Notes under the pieces: generated by a model
What the model saw: the letters and a program-made list of their open reading frames with translations, nothing else
Told to the model about the DNA's origin: nothing
Databases searched by the model: none
Part shown: piece by piece, positions 9,271 to 16,623 of the stretch
Layout of the letters: each line of letters starts with the position of its first letter
Position numbering within the stretch: position 1 is the stretch's first letter
DNA from: Saprospiraceae bacterium
GTDB lineage: Bacteria; Bacteroidota; Bacteroidia; Chitinophagales; Saprospiraceae
Assembly: GCA_019638455.1 (NCBI GenBank)
Contig: JAHBTU010000003.1
Location: 248,001-312,000 of the forward strand
DNA: 64,000 bases
Direction: 5' to 3'
Made by a program: the position numbers and the translations under genes

Positions 9271-9410
9271 TTAAGGGTGTTTTGCCTTATTTTTAACAAA
9301 TAATTTTTGGTGAAATCAAAAAAACTGTCGCCTGAAAGCCAAATCTTTGGGGCGCTAAAAGACAAAAACGCTTTGTTAACAAAATTTACAAAGGTTTCTT
9401 GGCAATTCAC

Positions 9411-9441
9411 TTGCACATAATTTTTCCCCGTCCTACCTTTG
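9411..9441 (+). promoter_or_regulatory. Bacteroidota-type promoter for the Lrp/AsnC gene
   Basis: TTG at 9411-9413, 20 nt spacer, then TACCTTTG at 9434-9441, matching the Bacteroidota sigma-A consensus TTTG/TAnnTTTG. The start codon is at 9487, leaving a leader of about 40 nt. Confidence 0.75.
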
Positions 9442-9486
9442 GGCAAATTTTGAACACCGAAATAAAATTTCACAACACGACTCGCC

Positions 9487-9966
9487 ATGTCAGAGAAACT
9501 GGATAAAATAGACCTTAAAATCCTGAAAATCCTTCAGGAAAACAGCAAAATCACGAACCTCGACCTTTCCAAAAAAATCGGCCTTTCCCCTGCCCCCACC
9601 TTGGAGCGCGTGAAAAAGCTCGAGCAGGGCGACATCATCCAAAGCTACCACGCGCAGGTGAACCCCCAACAGATGGGCCTGAACGTGAAAACCTTTGTGC
9701 TGGTATCGCTGGCATGGAAGAAGGAAAATGCCCTGAACAACTTCCTTGAAAAAATCTCAGAGATTGACGAGGTGACCGAGTGCTACATCATCACTGGCGA
9801 GGCTGACTTCTTGATGAAAATCATTTGCAAAGACATCCCCACTTATGAGCAGCTCCTCTTCAAAACCATTAGCCAAATCGAAGAAATCGAGCGCCTCAAA
9901 ACACTGATGACGCTTTCCACCGTGAAAGACTCGAAGATTCTGCCGTACAACTACGACGAAAAATAA
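9487..9966 (+). CDS. Lrp/AsnC-family transcriptional regulator
   Basis: A 159-residue DNA-binding protein. Residues 1-60 form the AsnC-type helix-turn-helix (LDKIDLKILKILQENSKI, then LSKKIGLSPAPTLERVKKLE), and residues ~70-150 form the RAM/Lrp sensor domain (TFVLVSLAW, DEVTECYIITGEADFLMKI). The family binds amino acids and controls metabolic operons as octamers. The effector and targets cannot be read from the sequence; gdhA is in the window but far away. It has its own promoter (9411-9441) and terminator (9993-10040), so it is a single-gene transcription unit. Confidence 0.92.
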   Translation: MSEKLDKIDLKILKILQENSKITNLDLSKKIGLSPAPTLERVKKLEQGDIIQSYHAQVNPQQMGLNVKTFVLVSLAWKKENALNNFLEKISEIDEVTECYIITGEADFLMKIICKDIPTYEQLLFKTISQIEEIERLKTLMTLSTVKDSKILPYNYDEK

Positions 9967-9992
9967 GCACAAAAAATCCTTTTGAAAATGCC

Positions 9993-10040
9993 AAGCGGCT
10001 GTCGCACAAGTAAGTGCGGCAGCCGCTTTTGTCTTTTTTC
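9993..10040 (+). terminator. Rho-independent terminator after the Lrp/AsnC gene
   Basis: AAGCGGCTGTCGCAC (9993-10007), loop AAGTAA, GTGCGGCAGCCGCTT (10014-10028), followed by TTGTCTTTTTTC. It is a near-perfect 15-bp stem 26 bp after the stop codon. Confidence 0.9.
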
Positions 10041-10429
10041 AATTGCAGATTACCCCGAAAGGTCGAATAGGGCTACGGTTATTGGTTTTTATTGGAGCCT
10101 TAAAATCTTTCACTTTCCGAAATCTCTATAAACGGCGGCGTTGCAAGATTCTCCGGCACCGATTGGCAAGCAAGCGGCGGCAGGCACGCCATGCCGCCAT
10201 TCTCCCCAATGTTAAGTTTTTCCGCCTCCCCTTGCTTCTCACCGTCGGCTTGCCGACATTTGCAATGGTGTTGTGTCTTCGTGCGTGCGCACGGACGCGA
10301 TTCCGGGCAGGCCTGCTCTCTCCTTTTTAATCTTTCCCGTATTCCTTACTGTGTTGTCGTGAATATACCCCCTCATCGCACACGCGGTGAACCTCGCTCT
10401 CATTGTTTCATCAAAAACAGTCAAAAAAA
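10041..10429. other. Intergenic leader before a T9SS cargo gene
   Basis: No gene is supported. The stretch contains small palindromes (GCGGCA...TGCCGC near 10180-10200, TCGGCTTGCCGA near 10248, GTGCGTGCGCAC near 10282) that could form RNA structure, and ends in an A-rich track just before the ATG at 10430. Confidence 0.45.
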
Positions 10430-10459
10430 ATGAACAGTCTATTTCAAACCCGCCCATCT

Positions 10460-10473
10460 ACACACACACACAC
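10460..10473 (+). repeat. (AC)7 dinucleotide tract at the start of a T9SS cargo gene
   Basis: Seven AC units lie 30 bp after an ATG (10430) that is preceded by a strongly A-rich sequence, the usual Bacteroidota initiation context. In this assembly that ATG is out of frame with the downstream 900-residue ORF. Removing one AC unit, or adding two, would join them and give a normal signal peptide. This is how a phase-variable gene would look, but no second allele is available here. Confidence 0.55.
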
Positions 10474-10512
10474 GGGCAAATTTTTGCCCCGCTATTTTCA
10501 AATTATTTTCTG

Positions 10513-13269
10513 ATGCTCGCCCCGCTTCTATTTCTCCTGCCCGTTCGCGGAACGAAAGCTCAGGGCGACTGCATCTCCCCATTCGATTTTACGCATACCA
10601 ACGAATCGGTCTCCGCTATTACTTTCCCGGGAGGGGGGACAGCTTGGCCTAGTGGTTCGAGAATTTCGATAGTGGGCAAGCTTACGATTGACCAGTCCAT
10701 CAATCTTGACGATTTGGAGTTTGTGATGAGTCCCAACTCATCCATCGAAATCACCGGAAGCGGCACGGTTGTCACCGCTGTCAACAACACGGTGTTCTTT
10801 GGCTGTACCCAGATGTGGCTGGGCATTACGGTCATCAACGGCGCGACGGTGAAGTTCAAGGAAACCACCAACATCTGGGATGCGCTCTTTGGGCTTCGCT
10901 TCCAAAGCGGGGCCAATGGGACGGATTCCGAATTGGAGGACACCTATTTCATCAACAATCGAATAGGGATTGGCATCTTTGGGATGGGTGCTCCTGCCAG
11001 CCCCTTCCGATTCGCAAAGTTCTCGGGCAACGTCATAAAAGCGCATGAGTTTTTGCCGCTATTAGCGGCGCCCACCTCGCATCCGTACTCGGGCACGAAG
11101 CCGCATCGGGGTATTTGGCTCACGCAGTCCAACGCAAACCTTGAGTTCGGGTCGGTGGCACAGAACAAAATAGAGCGTTGCAGGTATGGGATTGCCTCGT
11201 ATTTATCGGTGCTGCGCGTTGGCAACACTCGTATTGTGAACAGCCAAAACGATGGGGCGGTTCTCGACCCTTACGATGGCACAGACATTTTCTCTTTCGA
11301 GAACACGCTCCTCGTGTCGGGGTCGAGTTGCTCTTTTGAGGGCGCTGCCACCAACTCGATTCTCTCAACCAGAACCAGAGGGCTTTTGGTCGCGGGTGCC
11401 AGGATTAGCAACCCAGCCCATTATGGCATAAAGTGTGAAATGAGCAATTTCTCAGCGTTCGTGGATATCAGGGACAATTTCTTCACCATGTCGGGAAACG
11501 TCCACTTGGTGTCGGCAATTTATGTGGAGAGGCCTCCGGGCACAGGTTCCTCCATCATTCGGAACAACACAATCAATGTCACCTACACTTCATCGGCGTT
11601 TAAAAACGAAAAGGTGCTGATTGACGTGGTCGGTAAGCAAGACGCTTTTTCAGACTTCAACATCGAAAGCAACACCCTTGTCGTGAATACGACTGTCAAC
11701 AGGATTCACGGCATACGCATTGCCGGAAAGGGCAACAACTATCACATCTGGGGCAACAACAAATTGTCGTGGCACCCCGAGGGAACCCCGACCTCTGTCA
11801 GAAACTCCCTTGGCATCATTGCCAGAGAATTGTCGGGCAGCGGGCACGAAATCTCCCAAAACCAGGTTGTCTCTGCTCTTGATGGCGCCAAATCATTCCT
11901 AAATGCGGGCATTCAGGTGGGCAACATTCCCACGTTCTTCACCCGCCTTTGCGAAAACGAGATTGACGACACCCACATCGGGATAGAGTGCGTCGGGAAC
12001 CTGGAACTCACCATCTTCAAGCGCAACGTGCTGGGCCCGGCCGCCTATGGGTTCTTGTGCCGGGCTAATGCAAAGATTCCCAATCAGCCGCTGCACGAGA
12101 ACCGCTGGACAGCCAGCGCCTACCACGACTGGGGCGCGCTGCATCAAGGCTCGCCGCTCACCAAGTTTTTCTACGACCCCAACAACACCATCCCCGACGA
12201 TGCCCCGCCCTCCATGTCTTGGTCGCCTTCTTACTGGTTTGACAATAATGCTTCTGGCTCAAATGGCTATTGCTTCCCCACGGGGGCCACTCCTCCCGTG
12301 ACAGAAACAGAACGCGAGCATATTGACGGGGTTGCGGTTGCGGACACGACGACACCCAACTGGGAAACACGCCGCAACCTGCTCTACAAACTGATGCGCT
12401 ACCCCGACCTGACAAGCGAGGACGAGGACGCCAGCGACTATCTTGCCGACAACGCCACGGCAAACACCTCGGCATGGCAGTTTGCTCGTGCCGAGTGGCT
12501 TTTCGACGAAGCATTCAAGCTATCGCCCACCGCGACCTCAAAAATCGGCAACTTGTACGAGCGACTCGACGCTTATGCGTCTGATTTGCGGGCGCTCGAC
12601 GAGCAGCAGGCGCAGGACACGACAAGCTACGATTTCGCCGTCGCGCAACATCAGGCAGACACATTTGCAAGGTTCTGCTCGGTGGCCGATAGTTTGAGTT
12701 ATGAGCAGAGCCAAGCGGCGCCATCCGTGCAATTGGCCCTGCAAGACGCTTTTGACTACGCGGAGGGCTTGCCCAACGCGCAGGCCTACGAGAGCAACTC
12801 AAAAAACGTGCTGCTCATAGCCATTCGCTATGCCCTGGGCGACTCGCTGACACATACCGACACGGCTACCCTGCGCGACATCGCCGCCCAATGCCCTGAC
12901 CTTGGCGGATGGAGCGTCTATCGCGCCCCGCTGTGGCTGGCGCACGAGGAAGCGGTCACTTACGTCACCAAAGACTGGGAAGAGGCCTGCGACAAGGAGA
13001 GGGTCTCGACCGAAAAGCGGGTCGGAAGCATGGAAATGACTATAGCGCCCAACCCAGCCAACAATAGCGTCCAAATCTATCTGCCTACAGAAATTGAGCA
13101 TGGGCAATGGGTGGTCAGCGATGTGGCGGGGAGGCCGGTGGAGCAAGGAAGCCTCTCGAAAAGGCAACTGACGCTGAACACGTCGGATTGGGCGGAAGGC
13201 ATCTACTTTTTTACCTTGAGAAACAGCAAAGGGGCTTCATCTACCGCTAAATTCGTCATCACGCATTGA
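10513..13269 (+). CDS. T9SS-secreted parallel beta-helix protein
   Basis: A large secreted protein, 918 residues from the in-frame ATG 10513. The N-terminus MLAPLLFLLPVRGTKAQG is a hydrophobic export signal lacking a basic n-region. Residues ~70-560 are rich in short N/G turns and beta strands (FINNRIGIGIF, GNVIKAHEF, ENEIDDTHIGIECVGN), as in right-handed beta-helix proteins. Residues ~620-830 are helical (ALDEQQAQDT). The last ~75 residues form a T9SS type A sorting domain: IAPNPANNSVQIYL, VVSDVAGR, EGIYFFTL, FVITH. It is probably surface-exposed. The frame is open back to a GTG at 10387, and a well-placed ATG at 10430 lies in another frame beyond an (AC)7 tract, so the true start is uncertain. 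Confidence 0.8.
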   Translation: MLAPLLFLLPVRGTKAQGDCISPFDFTHTNESVSAITFPGGGTAWPSGSRISIVGKLTIDQSINLDDLEFVMSPNSSIEITGSGTVVTAVNNTVFFGCTQMWLGITVINGATVKFKETTNIWDALFGLRFQSGANGTDSELEDTYFINNRIGIGIFGMGAPASPFRFAKFSGNVIKAHEFLPLLAAPTSHPYSGTKPHRGIWLTQSNANLEFGSVAQNKIERCRYGIASYLSVLRVGNTRIVNSQNDGAVLDPYDGTDIFSFENTLLVSGSSCSFEGAATNSILSTRTRGLLVAGARISNPAHYGIKCEMSNFSAFVDIRDNFFTMSGNVHLVSAIYVERPPGTGSSIIRNNTINVTYTSSAFKNEKVLIDVVGKQDAFSDFNIESNTLVVNTTVNRIHGIRIAGKGNNYHIWGNNKLSWHPEGTPTSVRNSLGIIARELSGSGHEISQNQVVSALDGAKSFLNAGIQVGNIPTFFTRLCENEIDDTHIGIECVGNLELTIFKRNVLGPAAYGFLCRANAKIPNQPLHENRWTASAYHDWGALHQGSPLTKFFYDPNNTIPDDAPPSMSWSPSYWFDNNASGSNGYCFPTGATPPVTETEREHIDGVAVADTTTPNWETRRNLLYKLMRYPDLTSEDEDASDYLADNATANTSAWQFARAEWLFDEAFKLSPTATSKIGNLYERLDAYASDLRALDEQQAQDTTSYDFAVAQHQADTFARFCSVADSLSYEQSQAAPSVQLALQDAFDYAEGLPNAQAYESNSKNVLLIAIRYALGDSLTHTDTATLRDIAAQCPDLGGWSVYRAPLWLAHEEAVTYVTKDWEEACDKERVSTEKRVGSMEMTIAPNPANNSVQIYLPTEIEHGQWVVSDVAGRPVEQGSLSKRQLTLNTSDWAEGIYFFTLRNSKGASSTAKFVITH

Positions 13270-13360
13270 TTGTGAAAACACCAAAGGGGTGCAGCCTTTT
13301 TGTCGGAGACGAGGGGCTGCCCCCCTTGCTTTTGCTGTTGGCGACAACTACTTGACTATC

Positions 13361-14893
13361 ATGAAAAAACACACCGTCACATTGCTGTATTTTCTTCCGC
13401 TCTGTCTGAGTGCCCAAATCAAGTTTGACTACCATTGGATACTTGGACACCCTTCTTTCAACGGTACCGCCTTGCAATATAACGGCACGCATATTGACTT
13501 CAACCAAAACCCTCCATCGCTTGCCTACTTCGATATCCCGGTTGATATTGAGGCCAATGCGAGCATAAGCGACTCATCCGGCAATTTGCTCTTTTACACC
13601 AACGGCTGCATGGTCATCAACCGGGAGCACCGGCTCATGGCAAACGGCGACAGCATCAACTTCGGAGGGTTGGCCCACGAACAAAACTGCGGCTATATGT
13701 ATCCCTTGGGCTACCCCGCCCATCAGGGGGTCATGATACTTCCTTGGCCGGACAAAGCGAATCAATACATCCTGTTGCAACTGCACCGCCCGGGGGGGCT
13801 GGGGCAGGGAAAGATGAACCACAACCTGCTCCGCACGACGATTGACATGACGCTCGACAGTGGCTTGGGCGCGGTGACCGAAAAAAACACGCTGGTCTTC
13901 AAGGACACCTTTCCGGGCGACCTGCTGACTGCGGCGCGGCATGGCAACGGGCGCGACTGGTGGGTATTGCTCCCCAAGTTCAACTCGCCTCATTACTATG
14001 CTTTCCTCGTTTCGCCCCAAGGGGTCAGTGGCCCGTACATACAGGAGAATGTCGCCGCCCCCATCGAATCGTGGGGGTGGGGGTCGCAGGCCGCCTTCTC
14101 GCCCAACGGAAAAAAATACGCCACGCTTAGCCACACCGCAGGCTTGCAGATTTTTGATTTCGACCGATGCACGGGAAAATTGTCAAACCCAACCAATCTA
14201 AGGCCGGGATTCGAGGGGAGTCCCGGCAGCGGCGTAGCCTTCTCCCCGAATAGCCGGTTTTTGTACGTCAAAGCATTCGACAGCCTTTTCCAGTTCGATT
14301 TGAAATCTCATGATATATTTCCGAGCAAACAACTTGTGGGTGTCTACGATGGGTACTATAACCCCTTGCCGACTAATTTTTATCAGATGATGCTTGCTCC
14401 CAACGGCAAAATTTACATGACTACTGGCAACGGGACCAAATATCTGCACGTCATACACCAGCCGGACAAACAGGGGACGGCGTGCGATTTCGAGCAGCGG
14501 GGGGTGACATTGCTGACCATCCACTCTTTTTCCCCTCCCAACTTCCCCCACTTCCGCCTGTTCGACGCGGAGGGCAGCCCCTGCGACACGCTCGGCATCA
14601 ACGGCCCGCCGCCTCCGGAAGACACCACGCCCCCGCCGCCCCAGTGCGCCGGCAACATCCGCATCTACCCCAACCCGGCGCAGCACCTCGCCCGAATCGA
14701 GCTGCCCGACTGCGAGGGCGGCTCGCTGCGCGTGTTCAATGCCATGGGCCGCTGGGTGGAAGACCTCGCGCTCGCGCCCGAGAGCGTCGGCACCGAGCTC
14801 GACGTGTCGCGCTATGTGCCGGGCATCTATTTTCTGCACATCCGAACGGCCACCGGCGAGGCGGTGGTGCGGGGGCTGGCGGTGGTGCGGTGA
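13361..14893 (+). CDS. T9SS-secreted beta-propeller-like protein
   Basis: A 510-residue secreted protein. The signal peptide is MKKHTVTLLYFLPLCLSAQ; the ATG at 13361 was chosen over an upstream in-frame one at 13289 because only this start gives a normal signal sequence. The middle carries propeller-like blades (GNLLFYTNGCMVIN, AAFSPNGKKYATLSH, GVAFSPNSRFLYVKAF, MMLAPNGKIYMTTGNG), a family common in Bacteroidota with SPNG-type blade turns. A Pro-rich linker (PPPPEDTTPPPP) leads to a C-terminal T9SS sorting domain: NIRIYPNPAQHLARIELP, LRVFNAMGR, VPGIYFLHI. No catalytic motif is recognised. It follows the previous T9SS gene by 91 bp. Confidence 0.82.
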   Translation: MKKHTVTLLYFLPLCLSAQIKFDYHWILGHPSFNGTALQYNGTHIDFNQNPPSLAYFDIPVDIEANASISDSSGNLLFYTNGCMVINREHRLMANGDSINFGGLAHEQNCGYMYPLGYPAHQGVMILPWPDKANQYILLQLHRPGGLGQGKMNHNLLRTTIDMTLDSGLGAVTEKNTLVFKDTFPGDLLTAARHGNGRDWWVLLPKFNSPHYYAFLVSPQGVSGPYIQENVAAPIESWGWGSQAAFSPNGKKYATLSHTAGLQIFDFDRCTGKLSNPTNLRPGFEGSPGSGVAFSPNSRFLYVKAFDSLFQFDLKSHDIFPSKQLVGVYDGYYNPLPTNFYQMMLAPNGKIYMTTGNGTKYLHVIHQPDKQGTACDFEQRGVTLLTIHSFSPPNFPHFRLFDAEGSPCDTLGINGPPPPEDTTPPPPQCAGNIRIYPNPAQHLARIELPDCEGGSLRVFNAMGRWVEDLALAPESVGTELDVSRYVPGIYFLHIRTATGEAVVRGLAVVR

Positions 14894-14900
14894 GGGGGGG

Positions 14901-15084
14901 ATTGACGATTGCACGATTTGTTGATGTACCGAGTGCGACGTCGAGGTTCGGTGCTGATGTCGGCGGGGATGTCAACAAGAGCAGAAAAATTGACGATTGC
15001 ACGATTGCACGAATGACGATTGTTGATGTGCCGAGCGCGACATTGAAATCGGTGCTGATGTGGGTGCCCCTCCAACAAGGGCAG
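14901..15084. repeat. Imperfect tandem duplication of an ~85-95-bp unit
   Basis: Unit 1 (14901-14984) and unit 2 (14989-15084) both start ATTGACGATTGCACGATT, share TTGATGT(A/G)CCGAG(T/C)GCGAC and (T/C)GGTGCTGATGT, and end AACAAG(A/G)GCAG. Unit 2 has a small internal expansion of CACGA. It fills the space between two convergent genes; no promoter or terminator is obvious. Confidence 0.7.
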
Positions 15085-15093
15085 CTGTCGGCA

Positions 15094-15741
15094 TCAAAAC
15101 CCATGCAATGCCTCCGATTCCAAAATTTCCATGCCCACCCCACCATCGTTCGCTTTGGCAATCAATGCCCGCGCCACCTTTTCCGCTTGGATGCCCTGGT
15201 AGCGCCGCGGAATGAGCGGAGCAAACATTTTTGCCAACACGATGCCTACGCGTTCGCCCAACCGAAACTCACCGCGTTCGCCGAGCAGAATAGAAGGGCG
15301 CACCGACACAAAGTGCTCAAAGTCCAAGCCTCGTATTTTTTCCTCCAACTCGCCTTTTGTGCGCAGATAAAAATTCGAGGACTTCGCGTCAGCCCCTAGC
15401 GACGACACGAGCAGGTATTGCCGCACCCCGTTTTGCCGCGCGATTTTGCCGATTTCAAAGGGATAGGCGCAGTCAATGCGGTATTGCGCTTCTTTCGAGC
15501 CTGCCTTGCGCAGCGTGGTGCCGAGTGCGCAAAAGAGGTCGTCGCCCCGGATTTTTGAGACATCGGGATGGTCGAAATCGAGGGTTTCTTGCCGCAGTTT
15601 GGGGTGATGCATTTCAAGTGGGCGGCGGGTGAGGGCGATCACAAGGTCGTAGCGTGGGTTTTCCAACAATTGTTGCAAAATATGGCTGCCGACGAGGCCT
15701 GTTGCGCCGAGGAGGAGGGCTGTTTTGGTTGATTTTGACAT
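15094..15741 (-). CDS. NAD(P)-binding atypical SDR (HTATIP2/YbjT-like)
   Basis: A 215-residue Rossmann protein. The dinucleotide motif ALLLGATGLVGSHIL is at the N-terminus; then DFDHPDV, LFCALGTTLRKAGSKEAQYRID, a YLLVSSLGAD strand and Y-LRTKGELE, followed by VRPSILLGER. This arrangement fits the NAD(P)H-binding atypical SDR family (human HTATIP2/TIP30-like, bacterial YbjT-like), in which SSLGA and YxxxK lie near the classical active-site positions. The substrate is unknown. The start ATG 15739-15741 (MSKSTKTALLL) is chosen because the upstream 36 codons are unconserved and partly overlap the promoter area of the divergent AbiC-like gene. Confidence 0.8.
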   Translation of the reverse strand: MSKSTKTALLLGATGLVGSHILQQLLENPRYDLVIALTRRPLEMHHPKLRQETLDFDHPDVSKIRGDDLFCALGTTLRKAGSKEAQYRIDCAYPFEIGKIARQNGVRQYLLVSSLGADAKSSNFYLRTKGELEEKIRGLDFEHFVSVRPSILLGERGEFRLGERVGIVLAKMFAPLIPRRYQGIQAEKVARALIAKANDGGVGMEILESEALHGF

Positions 15742-15847
15742 GATTTTGATGTATTGTATTTTGCAAATTGAAAAAAATGTCCATTGGAGAATAGTGAACT
15801 TAACAATATCTATACATTTGAGGCGACGAAAAATCCAAATTTTCAAC

Positions 15848-16609
15848 ATGACTCATTCAAAAAACAAGCGGAAGCAAAGCTATCTTTTCCGCAATTTAGC
15901 CTATGTTTTTGTGGGCATAGCTCTTTTCTCTCCCGCCATTCCCTATATAGTGCCAAGCAACGGATTAAGTCCCTTTAGCGAGTACACTTTGGAAACGTGG
16001 TCGAATTTAGGTGAATTCGTAGGAGGCATGGGTGGCACATTGCTGTCTTTTGCAGGTATATTGCTCATTCTCCAAACTATTAGCGACCAACAACGCGAGA
16101 TGAGAGAAATGCGGCTCATGCACGAAGAGCAGCAATTCGAAGCCACGTTTTTTCAGGCACTTAATGGTCACAACGAATTGGTGAAAAGTTTTGAGTTGCC
16201 GTTGCCCGGCGGCAAGTGGGCAAACGGTCGAATATGCTTGCGCTATCTGTACAGGGAGTTTGAAGAGAAATGCAAGGGAGACCTACCTGTCGAACAGATT
16301 TTTGAGCGCTTCATTCACTTCTCTCAAAGCGACCAACTCATCATCAGGCAATTCCTGCAAAGCATCGAAAAACTCGTTTCTTTCACTCATAAGGCCGAGG
16401 TTCAAGACCAGGCAAAACGTAATTTGCTCGACTTCATCAGTGCTCAGCTTACCTACCACGAAGAATTTTTCTTTCTCCTGTATCTTGCTTCAAAGCGAGG
16501 CGATAGTGCACTGACAGACTTTGTCGTACAGTATCGCCTTTTCGATTGCCATGCGGAACAGCCATTTTCGGCGTTGAACCATACTCCTTTCTTTTATCAA
16601 TCCATGTAA
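15848..16609 (+). CDS. AbiC-like putative phage abortive-infection membrane protein
   Basis: A 253-residue protein with two N-terminal membrane segments (about residues 15-35 and 56-78), a short charged coiled coil (DQQREMREMRLMHEEQQ) and a cytoplasmic domain beginning FEATFFQALNGHNELVKSF. This layout, two TMs then an F-E-x-T-F-F...L...HN-x-(I/L)V motif, is characteristic of the putative phage abortive-infection (AbiC-type) family. Such proteins are thought to stop growth or kill the cell after infection; the mechanism is not established. The ATG 15848 is preceded by an A/T-rich leader, and the frame is open further upstream to 15725 without conserved sequence. The gene is AT-richer than its neighbours. 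It ends 14 bp before the NTPase gene, so they are almost certainly co-transcribed. Confidence 0.72.
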   Translation: MTHSKNKRKQSYLFRNLAYVFVGIALFSPAIPYIVPSNGLSPFSEYTLETWSNLGEFVGGMGGTLLSFAGILLILQTISDQQREMREMRLMHEEQQFEATFFQALNGHNELVKSFELPLPGGKWANGRICLRYLYREFEEKCKGDLPVEQIFERFIHFSQSDQLIIRQFLQSIEKLVSFTHKAEVQDQAKRNLLDFISAQLTYHEEFFFLLYLASKRGDSALTDFVVQYRLFDCHAEQPFSALNHTPFFYQSM

Positions 16610-16623
16610 AATTTGACCCTCCT

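Larger units (their letters stand above)
8674..9410. other. Long intergenic stretch holding repeats and a terminator-like hairpin
   Basis: No protein-coding frame is supported between sdhB and the Lrp-type regulator. It holds a segment around 8732-8760 (CACGAAGTCACAAAGACGCA) resembling low-complexity repeats common in Bacteroidota, an inverted repeat at 8881-8965, and a terminator-like hairpin at 9202-9270 with no gene in front of it. Confidence 0.6.
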
